Positions 45,041 to 54,574 of a stretch of 64,000 nt of DNA are shown piece by piece; within the stretch, counting starts at the first letter, position 1; each line of letters begins with the position of its first letter. Source of the DNA: Clostridia bacterium (lineage in GTDB: Bacteria > Bacillota > Clostridia > Christensenellales > Borkfalkiaceae); NCBI GenBank assembly GCA_017626495.1, contig JAGAIP010000005.1:326116-390115 (forward strand), written 5' to 3'. The notes under the pieces are model-generated. The model saw only the letters and a list, made by a program, of their open reading frames with translations, did not search any database and was not told the origin of the DNA. Position numbers and translations under genes: made by a program.

Positions 45041-45919
45041 TCAGTTTTCTCTATCGGACAATCTGTCGATCAGATCGCTGATTCTGTCGAGGTCGTCTCT
45101 CGAAAAATAATCGATGGTGATTCGTCCTTTGTTGTCGTTTCCGATCAGTGAGACCTTCGTTTTGAACGTACCGCGGAAGCGTTCCACGAAATCGTTGAGT
45201 TCCACGCTCACGGGAGCTTTTTTCGGTTTCTCGGGAGCGGGATTGAGCGCGAGTTTCACGGCTCTTTCGATATCGCGGACGGAATATCCTCCCTTGATCG
45301 CGTCGATTGCGATTTTAAGCTGTTTTTCTTTGGGAAGAACGACGAGCGCCCTCGCGTGCCCCGCGGAAAGATCGCCCTTTGCCACGAGATCCATGACTTC
45401 GTCCGAGAGATTGAGAAGTCTGAGGGTGTTTGCGATCGCGGAACGGGATTTTCCGATTCTCTGCGACATCTCTTCCTGCGTGAGGTCGTATTCTTCCATG
45501 AGCTGTCTCATTGCGAACGCCGCTTCGATGGGATTGAGATCCTCTCTCTGCAAATTTTCAATGAGGGAAATCTCTTTGATCTGCCGTTCGTTATATTGCT
45601 TTATCACGACGGGAATCGTTTTCAGGTCGGTCAGTTTCGCCGCGCGGAACCGTCTTTCGCCCGCGATGATACGGTATTTTCCGTTCGGTTCGCGATTTAC
45701 GACGATGGGTTCGATGACGCCGTGCTCTCGAATGGAATCCGCAAGCTCCATGAGCGCGATCTCGTCAAAATTCTTTCTCGGTTGGTCGGGATTGGGGTAA
45801 ATATCGTCGAGAGGAAGTTCGTTAATATCCCGTTTTTCTTCTTTCTGCGCGTTCTCGTAAGCCTCTTCGGTATCGGAAAAGAGCGCCGAAAGTCCTCTGC
45901 CTAATCCTTTATTTGCCAT
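45041..45919 (-). CDS. parB: Chromosome-partitioning protein ParB (Spo0J)
   Basis: Protein of 292 residues. Starts MANKGLGRGLSALF as usual; the CTPase domain motifs are IIAGERRFRAAK (residues about 84-95) and ENLQREDLNPIE; the helix-turn-helix is QEEMSQRIGKSRSAIANTLRLL. It binds parS and spreads as a CTP-loaded clamp. Ten bases after parA. Three parS sites lie 2.8 kb upstream, before ftsH. Confidence 0.95.
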   Translation of the reverse strand: MANKGLGRGLSALFSDTEEAYENAQKEEKRDINELPLDDIYPNPDQPRKNFDEIALMELADSIREHGVIEPIVVNREPNGKYRIIAGERRFRAAKLTDLKTIPVVIKQYNERQIKEISLIENLQREDLNPIEAAFAMRQLMEEYDLTQEEMSQRIGKSRSAIANTLRLLNLSDEVMDLVAKGDLSAGHARALVVLPKEKQLKIAIDAIKGGYSVRDIERAVKLALNPAPEKPKKAPVSVELNDFVERFRGTFKTKVSLIGNDNKGRITIDYFSRDDLDRISDLIDRLSDREN

Positions 45920-45929
45920 ACTTCTCTCC

Positions 45930-46706
45930 TTACTCTTCCGTTTCGTTCTGTCTTGCGAGGAATTCGTCCGTCAACGCCTGATACGCCTTTGCGCCCTTAC
46001 ACTTCGGATCGTGCAACAGAATGGGTTTACCGAAAGAAGGAGCTTCGGAAAGACGGATATTTCTCGGAATAACGATCTCGTACAGAGATTTGGTGAAATA
46101 TCTTTGGATCTCCGACACAATCTGCCTGGAAATGGTCGCTCTGTCGTCGTACATGGTGAGCACGACTCCCTCGACTTTGAGGTCTTTATTCAGTCTCTGT
46201 TTTACGATGGAAATGCTGTTCATGAGCTGAGAAAGACCTTCCAGCGCGTAATATTCGCTCTGAATGGGAATTATGACGGAATCCGCCGTCGTCAAGGCGT
46301 TGATGGTGAGAAGTCCGAGAGACGGGGGACAGTCGATGAGAATGTAATCGTACGTTTCTTTCAGCGGAAGAAGAGCCTCGCGCAACACTCTCTCCCTCGC
46401 TTTTTTGTAGACGAGTTCGACCTCCGCGCCTGCCAAATCGATGTTGGCAGGAAGCAAATCGAGCCCTTCCAGTTCCGTGTGCATAATGCTCTTATTCGGA
46501 TTTTCCTCTTCGATCATGACGTTATACACGGAATGCTTGATCGCACTCTTCGTATATCCGAGTCCCGTGGTCGTATTTCCCTGCGGATCGATGTCCACGA
46601 GGAGCACTTTTTTGCCGCGATAGGCAAGGTAAGCCGCCATATTCACGCAAGTCGTCGTTTTTCCGACGCCGCCTTTTTGGTTTGAAAACGAAATGATTTT
46701 TCCCAT
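45930..46706 (-). CDS. parA: Chromosome-partitioning ATPase ParA (Soj)
   Basis: Protein of 258 residues. Deviant Walker A KGGVGKTTTCVN (residues 11-22), Walker A' VLLVDIDPQGNTT and IIDCPPSLGLLT. It acts with ParB in origin segregation and modulates DnaA in Bacillus. AAAGGAT precedes the ATG; 13 bp after ftsH, so ftsH-parA-parB are likely co-transcribed. Confidence 0.95.
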   Translation of the reverse strand: MGKIISFSNQKGGVGKTTTCVNMAAYLAYRGKKVLLVDIDPQGNTTTGLGYTKSAIKHSVYNVMIEEENPNKSIMHTELEGLDLLPANIDLAGAEVELVYKKARERVLREALLPLKETYDYILIDCPPSLGLLTINALTTADSVIIPIQSEYYALEGLSQLMNSISIVKQRLNKDLKVEGVVLTMYDDRATISRQIVSEIQRYFTKSLYEIVIPRNIRLSEAPSFGKPILLHDPKCKGAKAYQALTDEFLARQNETEE

Positions 46707-46719
46707 ATCTTATCCTTTG

Positions 46720-48603
46720 TTAATTGTCTGCTTTCATTTTATCGTAAGGATGCGACTCCTTTGTTTCCATGTAGGCGATGACTTCTTTGAAATCTTTCCC
46801 TTCCATGAGGAGGTCGACCTCGTCCGTATAGATGGTTTCCTTTTCCACGAGCACTCTCGACATATTATCGAGGATCGATCTGTTTTCTGTTAATAACTTA
46901 ACAGCTCGTTCGTGCGCCCCTTCGACGATTGCGTGCATTTCTTCGTCGATCTTTGCCGCAATTTGTTCGGAATAATCGTTTCTCGACTCATAATCCCTGC
47001 CGAGGAAGATGGGGGCGGAGTCTCCGCCGTAGGTAATCAGTCCGAGTTTCTCACTCATACCCCACTGCGTAACCATTTTTTTCGCCATTTCCGTTACTCT
47101 TTGCAGATCGTTCGAAGCACCCGTCGTAATATCCTTGATGACAAGCTCTTCCGCGACGCGTCCACCGAGCGCCATACAGATGAAATCGAGTATAGAATCT
47201 TTCGACATATGATTGTCGTCGCTGTCGGGACGGGTGAGCGTATAACCTGCCGCGTTGCCTCTGGGAATGATGGAGACTTCCTGAACGGGATCGCAATGCT
47301 TGCAGAGTTTTGCGATGATCGCATGTCCTGCCTCATGATAAGCCGTGATTCGTTTATCCGATTCCGTTACGACGCGGCTCTTCTTTTGAGGCCCCATGAT
47401 GACTTTATTGATCGCCTCGTAAAGTTCAAGGTTACCGATGGTCTTTTTGTCCTGTCTCGCCGCAAGGATTGCCGCCTCGTTAAGCAGGTTAGCAATATCT
47501 GCGCCGCTGAATCCTGCCGTCATACGCGCAACGACTTTGAAGTTGACATCTGCGTCGAGAGGCTTATTTCTCGCATGGACTTTCAGAATCTGTTCGCGGC
47601 CCTTTACGTCGGGGAGATGAACGTAGATTTGTCGGTCAAACCGTCCGGGACGAAGCAATGCGGGATCGAGAACGTCTGCGCGGTTCGTTGCAGCCATGAC
47701 GATGATTCCTTCATTTCCCTCGAAACCGTCCATCTGAACGAGGATTTGGTTCAAGGTTTGTTCTCTTTCATCGTTTCCGCCGCCGAGCCCCGTGCCTCTT
47801 TGACGACCGACCGCGTCGATCTCATCGACGAATATGATACAGGGTTGCGCCTTCTTTGCCGCCTCGAAGAGGTCTCTGACACGAGACGCACCTACGCCGA
47901 CGAACATTTCAACGAAATCAGAACCCGACGCTGAAAAGAAGGGGACGCCTGCCTCACCTGCAACGGCTTTTGCAAATAAAGTTTTACCTGTTCCCGGAGG
48001 ACCTACGAGGAGAACTCCCTTGGGGGTCTTTGCGCCGAGATTTGAGAATTTTTCGGGATTTTTCAAAAATTCGACGACTTCTTCAAGTTCCTGTTTCTCT
48101 TCTTCTGCGCCCGCAACGTCGGTAAATCTCGTTTTAATGTTGGTAGTGATACGAGCTTTCGTTTTGCCGAAGTTTTGCTGTTTCATTCCTCCCGTCATGG
48201 ATTGACGCATAATGAGCCAGAATATGAGCGCGACGATGATGATCGAACCGAAAGAAAGCAAGGTTGACCATCCGCTGCCTGCATTCGGATCTTTGAACGT
48301 AACGTTTGTTTTTTGCAGCCAAGTCGCAATCGGGTCTTCCGAGGGAGAAAGGTTGTAAAAATTCCCTGTAATCGCCGTATACGTCTTTCCGCCGATGGTC
48401 GCAGTCAACGTATAAACTCCGATTACGATGGAAGTCACGTCCTGAGACTTAAAGTTTCCGTCTGCGTCGTACATCTTGCTCCAAAGTTCCTTAAATGAAA
48501 CCGTAGTAGACATATTTACAGCCGAGGATACGAGATAGTACCCAAGCCCGACGGCTACAAGCGCTATCACAACCCATATAATGATTTTCGTTGTCTTTTT
48601 CAA
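46720..48603 (-). CDS. ftsH: ATP-dependent zinc metalloprotease FtsH
   Basis: Protein of 627 residues. Two membrane segments frame an extracytoplasmic domain (about 8-28 and 113-133), followed by the AAA module ([25 protein letters not shown], the second region of homology [21 protein letters not shown]) and the zinc protease site HEAGH. It degrades unneeded or damaged membrane and cytosolic proteins. Its location upstream of parA is unusual; in many Firmicutes it follows tilS-hpt, which is found at 12-13.6 kb here. Confidence 0.96.
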   Translation of the reverse strand: MKKTTKIIIWVVIALVAVGLGYYLVSSAVNMSTTVSFKELWSKMYDADGNFKSQDVTSIVIGVYTLTATIGGKTYTAITGNFYNLSPSEDPIATWLQKTNVTFKDPNAGSGWSTLLSFGSIIIVALIFWLIMRQSMTGGMKQQNFGKTKARITTNIKTRFTDVAGAEEEKQELEEVVEFLKNPEKFSNLGAKTPKGVLLVGPPGTGKTLFAKAVAGEAGVPFFSASGSDFVEMFVGVGASRVRDLFEAAKKAQPCIIFVDEIDAVGRQRGTGLGGGNDEREQTLNQILVQMDGFEGNEGIIVMAATNRADVLDPALLRPGRFDRQIYVHLPDVKGREQILKVHARNKPLDADVNFKVVARMTAGFSGADIANLLNEAAILAARQDKKTIGNLELYEAINKVIMGPQKKSRVVTESDKRITAYHEAGHAIIAKLCKHCDPVQEVSIIPRGNAAGYTLTRPDSDDNHMSKDSILDFICMALGGRVAEELVIKDITTGASNDLQRVTEMAKKMVTQWGMSEKLGLITYGGDSAPIFLGRDYESRNDYSEQIAAKIDEEMHAIVEGAHERAVKLLTENRSILDNMSRVLVEKETIYTDEVDLLMEGKDFKEVIAYMETKESHPYDKMKADN

Positions 48604-48718
48604 ATGAATTCTCCTTATATATTTATTATAGTTCGTTTCGTGAATTTATTGTACCATATTGACTTAAATTTTGCAACCTTTTCTATGATATTTCAGGTAT
48701 CTTTCACAATCTTTCTTG

Positions 48719-48790
48719 TGTTTCACATGAAACAATTCATATGTAGTGTTTCACATGAAACAATCTGAATATACTGTTTCATGTGAAACA
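48719..48790. other. Cluster of three parS sites
   Basis: Three 16-bp sites start at 48719, 48747 and 48775, exactly 28 bp apart. The first two read TGTTTCACATGAAACA; the third is their reverse complement. Canonical parS is TGTTTCACGTGAAACA, so one central base differs. They lie in the gap upstream of ftsH, 2 kb from parA. Confidence 0.92.
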
Positions 48791-48792
48791 AT

Positions 48793-48822
48793 AAAAAAGT
48801 CCCCTACCGATAGGGGTAGGGG
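48793..48822 (-). terminator. Terminator of the CvpA gene
   Basis: Minus strand CCCCTACC/GGTAGGGG stem, then ACTTTTTT, abutting the third parS site. Confidence 0.88.
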
Positions 48823-48830
48823 AGGTTAAA

Positions 48831-49574
48831 TCACGAAATAAGCGCGATAGGGGAGGTAATCGGAGTTAAAATTCCTTCAAATATCAATGAAATCGCCTTT
48901 TGAATGATAAAAATGAGAAGGTTGTGATCAGACAAGTAAAGTAAGAAGAACGAACCGTCAAGCGTCATGTTGAATAGATTCAAAATGAACGGGAAAATGA
49001 GAAGGAATAAGTACAGATAGAAAAATGCAAAAATAACAAAGACGATTGCACCTAAAACACGATCTACAACTTTAATCAAGCTGATTTTCATAATCGTCTT
49101 TTCAAAAAGCTTAGACAAGAAATGACAAAGAATGAAAACTACGATATAAATGATCAAAAATGCAATTACAGTGAAGATACTCGAGGAAACGGACGAGGCG
49201 AGAAAATCCGCAAGCAACACGTCGGAGGGAACGTCCGCCGAAGAAAGAACGGAACCAATCGGTTGCGCAAGAAAATTCGGGAGCGTATTATTCAACACGT
49301 CAATGATTCCGTCGGAGTTTAAGTAGATTTCAAGCGCAGGATCTGAGAAGAGAGAACCTCGCAAGGTCTCCGTCAAAGACGAGTGCATTCCGAACCAACT
49401 TCCGATCCATGTACCGAGTTTCGCGGAAAAAAGATATCCGAGAAAAAGAGCCGCAACAAGGGCGATGAGTTTCATCAGTGAACGCAGGAATCCACGCCAT
49501 ATACCGACGAGGAGCATGATTACAATGAACGCAATCGCCACAACATCAAAAAGATTTATTAAAGTAAATTCCAT
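48831..49574 (-). CDS. CvpA-family membrane protein
   Basis: Protein of 247 residues with four hydrophobic segments and a GXXRGF motif (VGIWRGFLRSLMKLIALVAA) near the N-terminus, the mark of the CvpA family. Members are linked to colicin V export or to cell-envelope resilience; the exact role is unclear. The start at 49574 (MEFTLINLFDV) is preferred because the longer reading adds seven residues without a ribosome site. It is divergent from yyaC. Confidence 0.78.
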   Translation of the reverse strand: MEFTLINLFDVVAIAFIVIMLLVGIWRGFLRSLMKLIALVAALFLGYLFSAKLGTWIGSWFGMHSSLTETLRGSLFSDPALEIYLNSDGIIDVLNNTLPNFLAQPIGSVLSSADVPSDVLLADFLASSVSSSIFTVIAFLIIYIVVFILCHFLSKLFEKTIMKISLIKVVDRVLGAIVFVIFAFFYLYLFLLIFPFILNLFNMTLDGSFFLLYLSDHNLLIFIIQKAISLIFEGILTPITSPIALIS

Positions 49575-49618
49575 AGTACATAAATTATAATACATAATGA
49601 AAAAAAAGAAAAGTATTT

Positions 49619-50194
49619 ATGAATAGATTTTTGAAAAAAGTCAAAAATCTAACTATGGAAACAACCTTTCATTATAGAGCAGAGTATACGAAAGAAGGAA
49701 TCGCACGAATCCTTTCAACCTATCTGTGCGAGGAGGTGCCCGTAATTCTATGCATCGGAAGCGATCTCGTAATCGGAGATTGTCTCGCCCCTCTCGTAGG
49801 AAGTTTTTTAAGAGAACAAAAGATCTCAACGTTTCTCTACGGAACATTGCAACAGACGGTCACGGCGAAAGAACTTCCAAAGCTTGAACCATTTTTGAAC
49901 AAGATCAATCCTCATCAAAAAAGATTAGTCATCGACGCCGCAATCGGAAGCAAGGAAGAAATCGGAACGATTAAAGTGAGACGAGGGGCTCTGCACCCGG
50001 GGAGCGGAGTAAACAAACGTTTTTCTCCCATCGGGGACGTTTCCATTCTGGGAATCGTTGCAGAACGCACCGTTACAGGATATTCGATCCACGATTTGAC
50101 TCGGATGAAACTCATCTATTCCATGGCTAAAACGATCTCAGACGGAATTTGTTTAGCGTTAAATTTGATAAGTCAAGAAAAATACGAGATATAG
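49619..50194 (+). CDS. yyaC: Spore protease YyaC (DUF1256)
   Basis: Protein of 191 residues. PVILCIGSDLVIGDCLAPLVG and LVIDAAIGSKEEIGTIKVRRGALHPGSG match the YyaC family, structurally related to the germination protease GPR and found only in endospore formers. In Bacillus yyaC is also near parAB, so the neighbourhood is conserved. It implies that this organism can sporulate. Confidence 0.92.
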   Translation: MNRFLKKVKNLTMETTFHYRAEYTKEGIARILSTYLCEEVPVILCIGSDLVIGDCLAPLVGSFLREQKISTFLYGTLQQTVTAKELPKLEPFLNKINPHQKRLVIDAAIGSKEEIGTIKVRRGALHPGSGVNKRFSPIGDVSILGIVAERTVTGYSIHDLTRMKLIYSMAKTISDGICLALNLISQEKYEI

Positions 50195-50330
50195 GACAAA
50201 AAGAACTGAAATTAAAAAATTTATATATAAAAAAGACTGATAAAAATATAAAATTATAATTAAATTTATAAAAAAAACTAAAAATTATACTATATTAAGT
50301 CAAAAAGAGCAATTAAAATTGATAAAAACA

Positions 50331-50370
50331 AAAAAACACGAAAAAAAGAACGATTTTCGTGTTTTTTTTA
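50331..50370. terminator. Terminator between yyaC and the acetyltransferase
   Basis: AAAAAACACGAAAA pairs with TTTTCGTGTTTTTT; usable in both directions. The remainder of 50195-50330 is extremely AT-rich with nothing else seen. Confidence 0.85.
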
Positions 50371-50398
50371 TTATGCGTAAAATAATTGTTTTGCGAAA

Positions 50399-50818
50399 TT
50401 ATTCGATTTTTAAGAGCGTGTTTTCAATCGGGAAAGTAAAACCTATATTTTTGATTACGGAAGCATTTTCATCACTGCAAAAAATTCCGAGCGTAGAACA
50501 ATCCTCGTTTTTGAAAATATAATCGATAAATTGTTTTGCAATCCCCCTCCGTCTGTACGAAGTCAGAATATATAGATCATCGATCATTCCCAAATATTCG
50601 TAGCGAAACGTAGAAAACATTTTTACGATTGAACAGATACCGATCAGAAGTTCTCCGTCGAATGCGCCGAAGAAGCGAATTTCATGATTTGCGAACTTCT
50701 CTTTCAGACAGCTCAGCCCCTGTGCCGTAGGTATCGCCTCGCCGATTGAAATTTTATATGCACGCTGTAACTTTACAATCTGATCGAAATCAGATACGGT
50801 CAATTCTCTGAATTCCAT
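50399..50818 (-). CDS. GNAT-family acetyltransferase
   Basis: Protein of 139 residues. MEFRELTVSDFDQIVKLQRAY at the start, YEYLGMIDDLYILTSYRRRGIAKQFIDYIF for the acetyl-CoA-binding region, and NIGFTF near the end. The start at 50818 follows GAGGGGAAAT; a longer reading adds residues with no ribosome site. Substrate unknown. AT-rich. Confidence 0.82.
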   Translation of the reverse strand: MEFRELTVSDFDQIVKLQRAYKISIGEAIPTAQGLSCLKEKFANHEIRFFGAFDGELLIGICSIVKMFSTFRYEYLGMIDDLYILTSYRRRGIAKQFIDYIFKNEDCSTLGIFCSDENASVIKNIGFTFPIENTLLKIE

Positions 50819-51001
50819 ATTTCCCCTCATCCTTTGAATCATCTTTATCATTATATCACCTACAAATTTTTTGTCAATACGAAATTGCAATTTTTCGCTT
50901 TAATCCTGTATTTAGAATTCAAGGTAAATTATCGCAAAAATAGTCGAGCAAATATTTTTCTTTTTTGTTATAATGAATACAACGTCGAAGGAGGTAAGAG
51001 G

Positions 51002-51880
51002 GTGAAAGAAAAAATCTTAGCGGTTCAGGCAATGCAAGATTATATTATGGATCATATGACAGAAACGATATCGCTTGCCGATCTTGCAAAGACGGCACAT
51101 TTTTCTCCGTGGTATGCGCATAGGCTCTTCAAAGAGCTGACGGGAATCTCCCCCGCGGAGTATATTCGTAAGCTCCGTTTGTCGGAAGCGGCAAAACGAT
51201 TGAAAAATGAAAAAAGTCGCGTGACAGATCTTGCAATGACGCTTGATTTTGAAAGCTTGGACGGCTTTACAAGGGCGTTTGTGCGTGAGTTCGGAATGAC
51301 GCCGAGCGAATACCGTCTGCTCCCCACCCCGATTACTCTTTTCATTCCCTACGGCGTAAAATTCAGAGAACTTTTTAAGGAGAAAGTCAAAATGGAAAAA
51401 GTAAGAAACGTTTTTATTCAAGTAATTCGAAAACCTGCACGCAAATCGATTATCAAAAGAGGCGTAAATGCGAAAGAATATTGGGATTACTGCAACGAAG
51501 TCGGCTGCGACGTCTGGGGCACGCTCATGAGCATGGATTCCCTTTGCGGAGAGCCCGTCTGCCTGTGGCTTCCCGAAAAATATATTAAACCAAACACCTC
51601 TCAATACGTGCAAGGCGTAGAGGTAAATATGGATTTTGCAGGCAATATTCCCGACGGCTTCGACGTCATCGCGTTACCTGCATGTGAGTACTTAATGTTT
51701 CAGGGCGAACCGTTCCGTGAAGAGGACTACTGTGAAGCAATCACCGCCGTTCAGAATGCTATGGACAGGTATGACCCGTCCGTGATCGGTTATGAATGGG
51801 ATCACGAAAATCCTCGCATCCAACTTGAACCAAGGGGGGAGAGAGGATATATCGAACTGAGAGCGATCAAATTAAAGTAA
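51002..51880 (+). CDS. AraC-family regulator with GyrI-like effector domain
   Basis: Protein of 292 residues. Two helix-turn-helix motifs fill residues 12-105 (ISLADLAKTAHFSPWYAHRLFKE and VTDLAMTLDFESLDGFTRAFVREFGMTPSEYR); the C-terminal half is a GyrI/Rob-like small-molecule domain ending in YEWDHENPRIQLEPRGERGYIEL. The start is a GTG at 51002, fixed by AAGGAGGT at 50988-50995. TG-T-TATAAT (50967-50974) looks like an extended -10 promoter. The regulated genes are unknown. Confidence 0.87.
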   Translation: MKEKILAVQAMQDYIMDHMTETISLADLAKTAHFSPWYAHRLFKELTGISPAEYIRKLRLSEAAKRLKNEKSRVTDLAMTLDFESLDGFTRAFVREFGMTPSEYRLLPTPITLFIPYGVKFRELFKEKVKMEKVRNVFIQVIRKPARKSIIKRGVNAKEYWDYCNEVGCDVWGTLMSMDSLCGEPVCLWLPEKYIKPNTSQYVQGVEVNMDFAGNIPDGFDVIALPACEYLMFQGEPFREEDYCEAITAVQNAMDRYDPSVIGYEWDHENPRIQLEPRGERGYIELRAIKLK

Positions 51881-51894
51881 ACGAGCAAAAAATG

Positions 51895-51920
51895 CACCTC
51901 GAAAGATAACTTTCGAGGTG
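51895..51920. terminator. Terminator between AraC regulator and khpB
   Basis: CACCTCGAAAG/CTTTCGAGGTG with loop ATAA. Confidence 0.8.
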
Positions 51921-51938
51921 TAAAACTTATTATAAGTC

Positions 51939-52817
51939 TTATTTTTCTTCCGACGAAGAATTTTCTGCGGAAGGATTCGGGTTCTTTCCGATGTAAGTGC
52001 CGAAGAAAGCGGCAGGCTTACGCTGATCTTTCTTTTCGGGTCTTCTGTTTCTGTCGTAGGGCTTTCTGTCTCCGCGAGGACGGTCGTTTCTTCTCTCTTC
52101 ACCCTCTTTTCTCTCACGGGGCTTTCCGTCGCGACGTTCCTTTGCGCCGTTCTTCGCATAAGGTTTTCTGGAAGGTCTCTTATCGTTTGCGGGATCGTAG
52201 TTTGCGGGAACGATGACGATGAAACGGTTGGGTTCTTTTCCCTCGGAAATTGTCTTGACTTCCTCTTTTGCGGCAAGGGCGGCGTGAACGATTCTTCTTT
52301 CATAGGGATTCATGGGATCGAGACGGATCTTTCTGCCCGTTGCGACTGCTTTATCCGCAAGCTTCATTGCGTGCGCTTTGAGGGAAGCCTCTCTCTCTTC
52401 GCGGTAGTTTTCGCAATCTACGACGACGCGTCTGTAATCTTCTCTTCCGGTATTCGCAACGGCGCCTGCAAGCGCTTGAAGAGCGTCGAGCACTTCGCCT
52501 TTCTTTCCGATCACGGCGTTTGCGTTTGCCGCGGTGATATTGATGACGATTTTTTCCTCTTCGGAAACGAGCTCGCTCGTAGCCGTGATATCAAGAATGC
52601 CCAAAAGCTCGTCGAGAAAATCGACGGCTCTCTCCCCGTCCGTTACTTTTTTCGCAATGCGGACTCTCGCTTTCACGGAACCGAACAGTCTCTTTTTTCC
52701 CTCTTCCAAAACCTCAACTTCTGCATCCTCACGATTCAATCCGAGCGTGAGAAGACCGTCTTTGATTGCTTCTTCTACCGTTTTGCCTGTAAATTCGCCC
52801 TGAATCAATTTCTCCAT
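51939..52817 (-). CDS. khpB: RNA-binding protein KhpB (Jag/SpoIIIJ-associated)
   Basis: Protein of 292 residues: N-terminal Jag domain (GKTVEEAIKDGLLTLGLN...RLFGSVKAR), a KH domain with GKKG (NAVIGKKGEVLDALQ), and an R3H domain (NPYERRIVHAALAA). The last 80 residues are low-complexity, rich in Arg, Lys, Asp and Pro, longer than in most relatives. It binds RNA and is coupled to YidC and cell division in Firmicutes. Follows yidC by 24 bp. Confidence 0.93.
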   Translation of the reverse strand: MEKLIQGEFTGKTVEEAIKDGLLTLGLNREDAEVEVLEEGKKRLFGSVKARVRIAKKVTDGERAVDFLDELLGILDITATSELVSEEEKIVINITAANANAVIGKKGEVLDALQALAGAVANTGREDYRRVVVDCENYREEREASLKAHAMKLADKAVATGRKIRLDPMNPYERRIVHAALAAKEEVKTISEGKEPNRFIVIVPANYDPANDKRPSRKPYAKNGAKERRDGKPRERKEGEERRNDRPRGDRKPYDRNRRPEKKDQRKPAAFFGTYIGKNPNPSAENSSSEEK

Positions 52818-52841
52818 TTTTTATCTCCTGAACGTTAGAAC

Positions 52842-54239
52842 TTATTTTTTCTTCGATTGATCCAAAATTCCTTTGGACGCGTTGTATCTCTTTTCGTACT
52901 TTTCTTTGAACGCCTTTGCCTGCTTTGCCTTGAACACTCTGTCGACGATAAACGTGGTGAGAAGCGAGGTAATAATACCGTAAATATTGCTCGTGATCAT
53001 GTAGATCGAGAATGCAGAGGAATAGCTGAACGAGAAAACGCCGTAGATGATGGGCATCATGATCATCATCGTCTTCATCGAGGTCGCGCCGGAACCGTCC
53101 GCGGATTGAAGTTCCGTCTGCGCCTTCTGCATTTTGGACATGATGAACTGAGAAAGGAACATCGAACCGATGGAAACGACGATCAGAATATAATATCCGT
53201 TTGCCGTGCTCTTTTCCTTGGAAAGATTGTAGGTGATCTCGTTGTAACATGCGTCGGTCGCATAGGGAGAGCCTTCGTACTCGTTGAACTTATAGCTCTT
53301 ACCGTCGATGCTTACCTTCTTATTGATGGAATTGACGAAGGAAGAATATTCTCTGACGGGATGCGCGACGGTCGTATCGGGATACCAGATGTTTTTGATC
53401 CAGAAGAATCCTTCTTCATTCTCGATGAACGTCTGTGCGGACGCTTCTCTCGCCTGATTTTTGACGTATTCGGCGCAAGCCTCGTCATTCGTCAGAATAA
53501 CGGGCGTTTCGAGCTGCGCGTACTCGTTTTTGAGTTCGATGACCTTTGCCGAAACGGAAGGATCCGCCATCATTCTCTCCGTATCGATATAATAAGAAAC
53601 GTTCGCGTCCTTCGCGACTCCCTGTTCGGTGACCTGGAACGCGGCTACGGTGAAATAGACGAACTTTTTCTCGTCTGCGGATTTATATACTCTGTATGCG
53701 GAATCGTTTTCGTCTATGGTGACGATCGCGCCGTCCTCGATGCGATAGAAGTCGCCGTCGAGCGTCAGCGTAATGGCGTTTTCATAGATCTTCGCGTTAT
53801 AGCTCTCGATCATCTTGTTGTAAGTGCTCAGGTTCGCATACTGAGAATAGGAATTGAACGCGCTGAACACGATCATGAACACGACCATCATGACGATAGA
53901 GGGAATACAAGCGGAGAACATGGAATAATGATTCTTCTTGTACAGCTCCATCATCTTCTGAGAATAGAGGTTCTTGTCGTTTGCGTACTGCTTTTGCAAT
54001 TTTTCGAGCTGAGGACGCATTTCCTCCATTTTCAGGGATTGTTTTCTGGAAATGACTTTGGAATAAATATCGAGGGGCAGGGTAACGGTCTTTAAGATGA
54101 CGGTAAAGACGATGATACCGAGACCTACCATGGGCAAAACGCCGATGATCCATTGAATGACTTTATCGAGCCAACCCAACGCGACGTCGGCGCCCGATGC
54201 GAAAATAGAAATAGAAACAGCAAGGAGTGTATTTAACAT
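52842..54239 (-). CDS. yidC: Membrane insertase YidC with enlarged extracellular loop
   Basis: Protein of 465 residues. The YidC core shows ILKTVTLPLD (50), KMEEMRPQLEKLQKQY, FFWIKNIWYPDT (278-289) and helices near 351-370 and 388-430. Between the second membrane helix (111-128) and FFWIKNI is an insertion of about 130 residues of mixed, folded-looking sequence, which is absent from ordinary Firmicutes YidC. No lipobox is present at the N-terminus. It inserts membrane proteins with or after SecYEG. The ATG at 54239 has AAGGAAC upstream. Confidence 0.92.
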   Translation of the reverse strand: MLNTLLAVSISIFASGADVALGWLDKVIQWIIGVLPMVGLGIIVFTVILKTVTLPLDIYSKVISRKQSLKMEEMRPQLEKLQKQYANDKNLYSQKMMELYKKNHYSMFSACIPSIVMMVVFMIVFSAFNSYSQYANLSTYNKMIESYNAKIYENAITLTLDGDFYRIEDGAIVTIDENDSAYRVYKSADEKKFVYFTVAAFQVTEQGVAKDANVSYYIDTERMMADPSVSAKVIELKNEYAQLETPVILTNDEACAEYVKNQAREASAQTFIENEEGFFWIKNIWYPDTTVAHPVREYSSFVNSINKKVSIDGKSYKFNEYEGSPYATDACYNEITYNLSKEKSTANGYYILIVVSIGSMFLSQFIMSKMQKAQTELQSADGSGATSMKTMMIMMPIIYGVFSFSYSSAFSIYMITSNIYGIITSLLTTFIVDRVFKAKQAKAFKEKYEKRYNASKGILDQSKKK

Positions 54240-54247
54240 AATGTTCC

Positions 54248-54574
54248 TTATATGAGCCAGACGGACAACAATAGATTTTCTTTCGCGGGATCGTACCCGC
54301 CTTTCGAAAACGGATGACACCTGAAAAGTCGACCTATTCCGAAGAGAACGCCGATCACGGGACCGTTGTTCTGAATGGATTCGAGCATATACTGCGAACA
54401 GGTCGGCGTATACATACAGGTTTTACGGGACAAAAACTTCTGATACAACATGATGAGCCAAAGCTCCGCCCGTTTGAGAGGTTTGACCTTGTTCACTTTT
54501 CTGATAGTACAATAACTGAGCGTTGCAAGTCCGATCAAATCAGCTTTTCCCGCTTTAAGATTTGGACGATGCAC
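54248..54574 (-). CDS. yidD: Membrane protein insertion efficiency factor YidD
   Basis: About 108 residues. LIMLYQKFLSRKTCMYTPTCSQYMLESI and FRCHPFSKGGYDP are diagnostic. A GTG at 54574, inside the end of rnpA, is preceded by CAGGAG and is the likeliest start, giving an N-terminus about 35 residues longer than usual; a GTG nearer the core (54496) lacks a ribosome site. It sits between rnpA and yidC as in most bacteria. Confidence 0.88.
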   Translation of the reverse strand: MHRPNLKAGKADLIGLATLSYCTIRKVNKVKPLKRAELWLIMLYQKFLSRKTCMYTPTCSQYMLESIQNNGPVIGVLFGIGRLFRCHPFSKGGYDPAKENLLLSVWLI

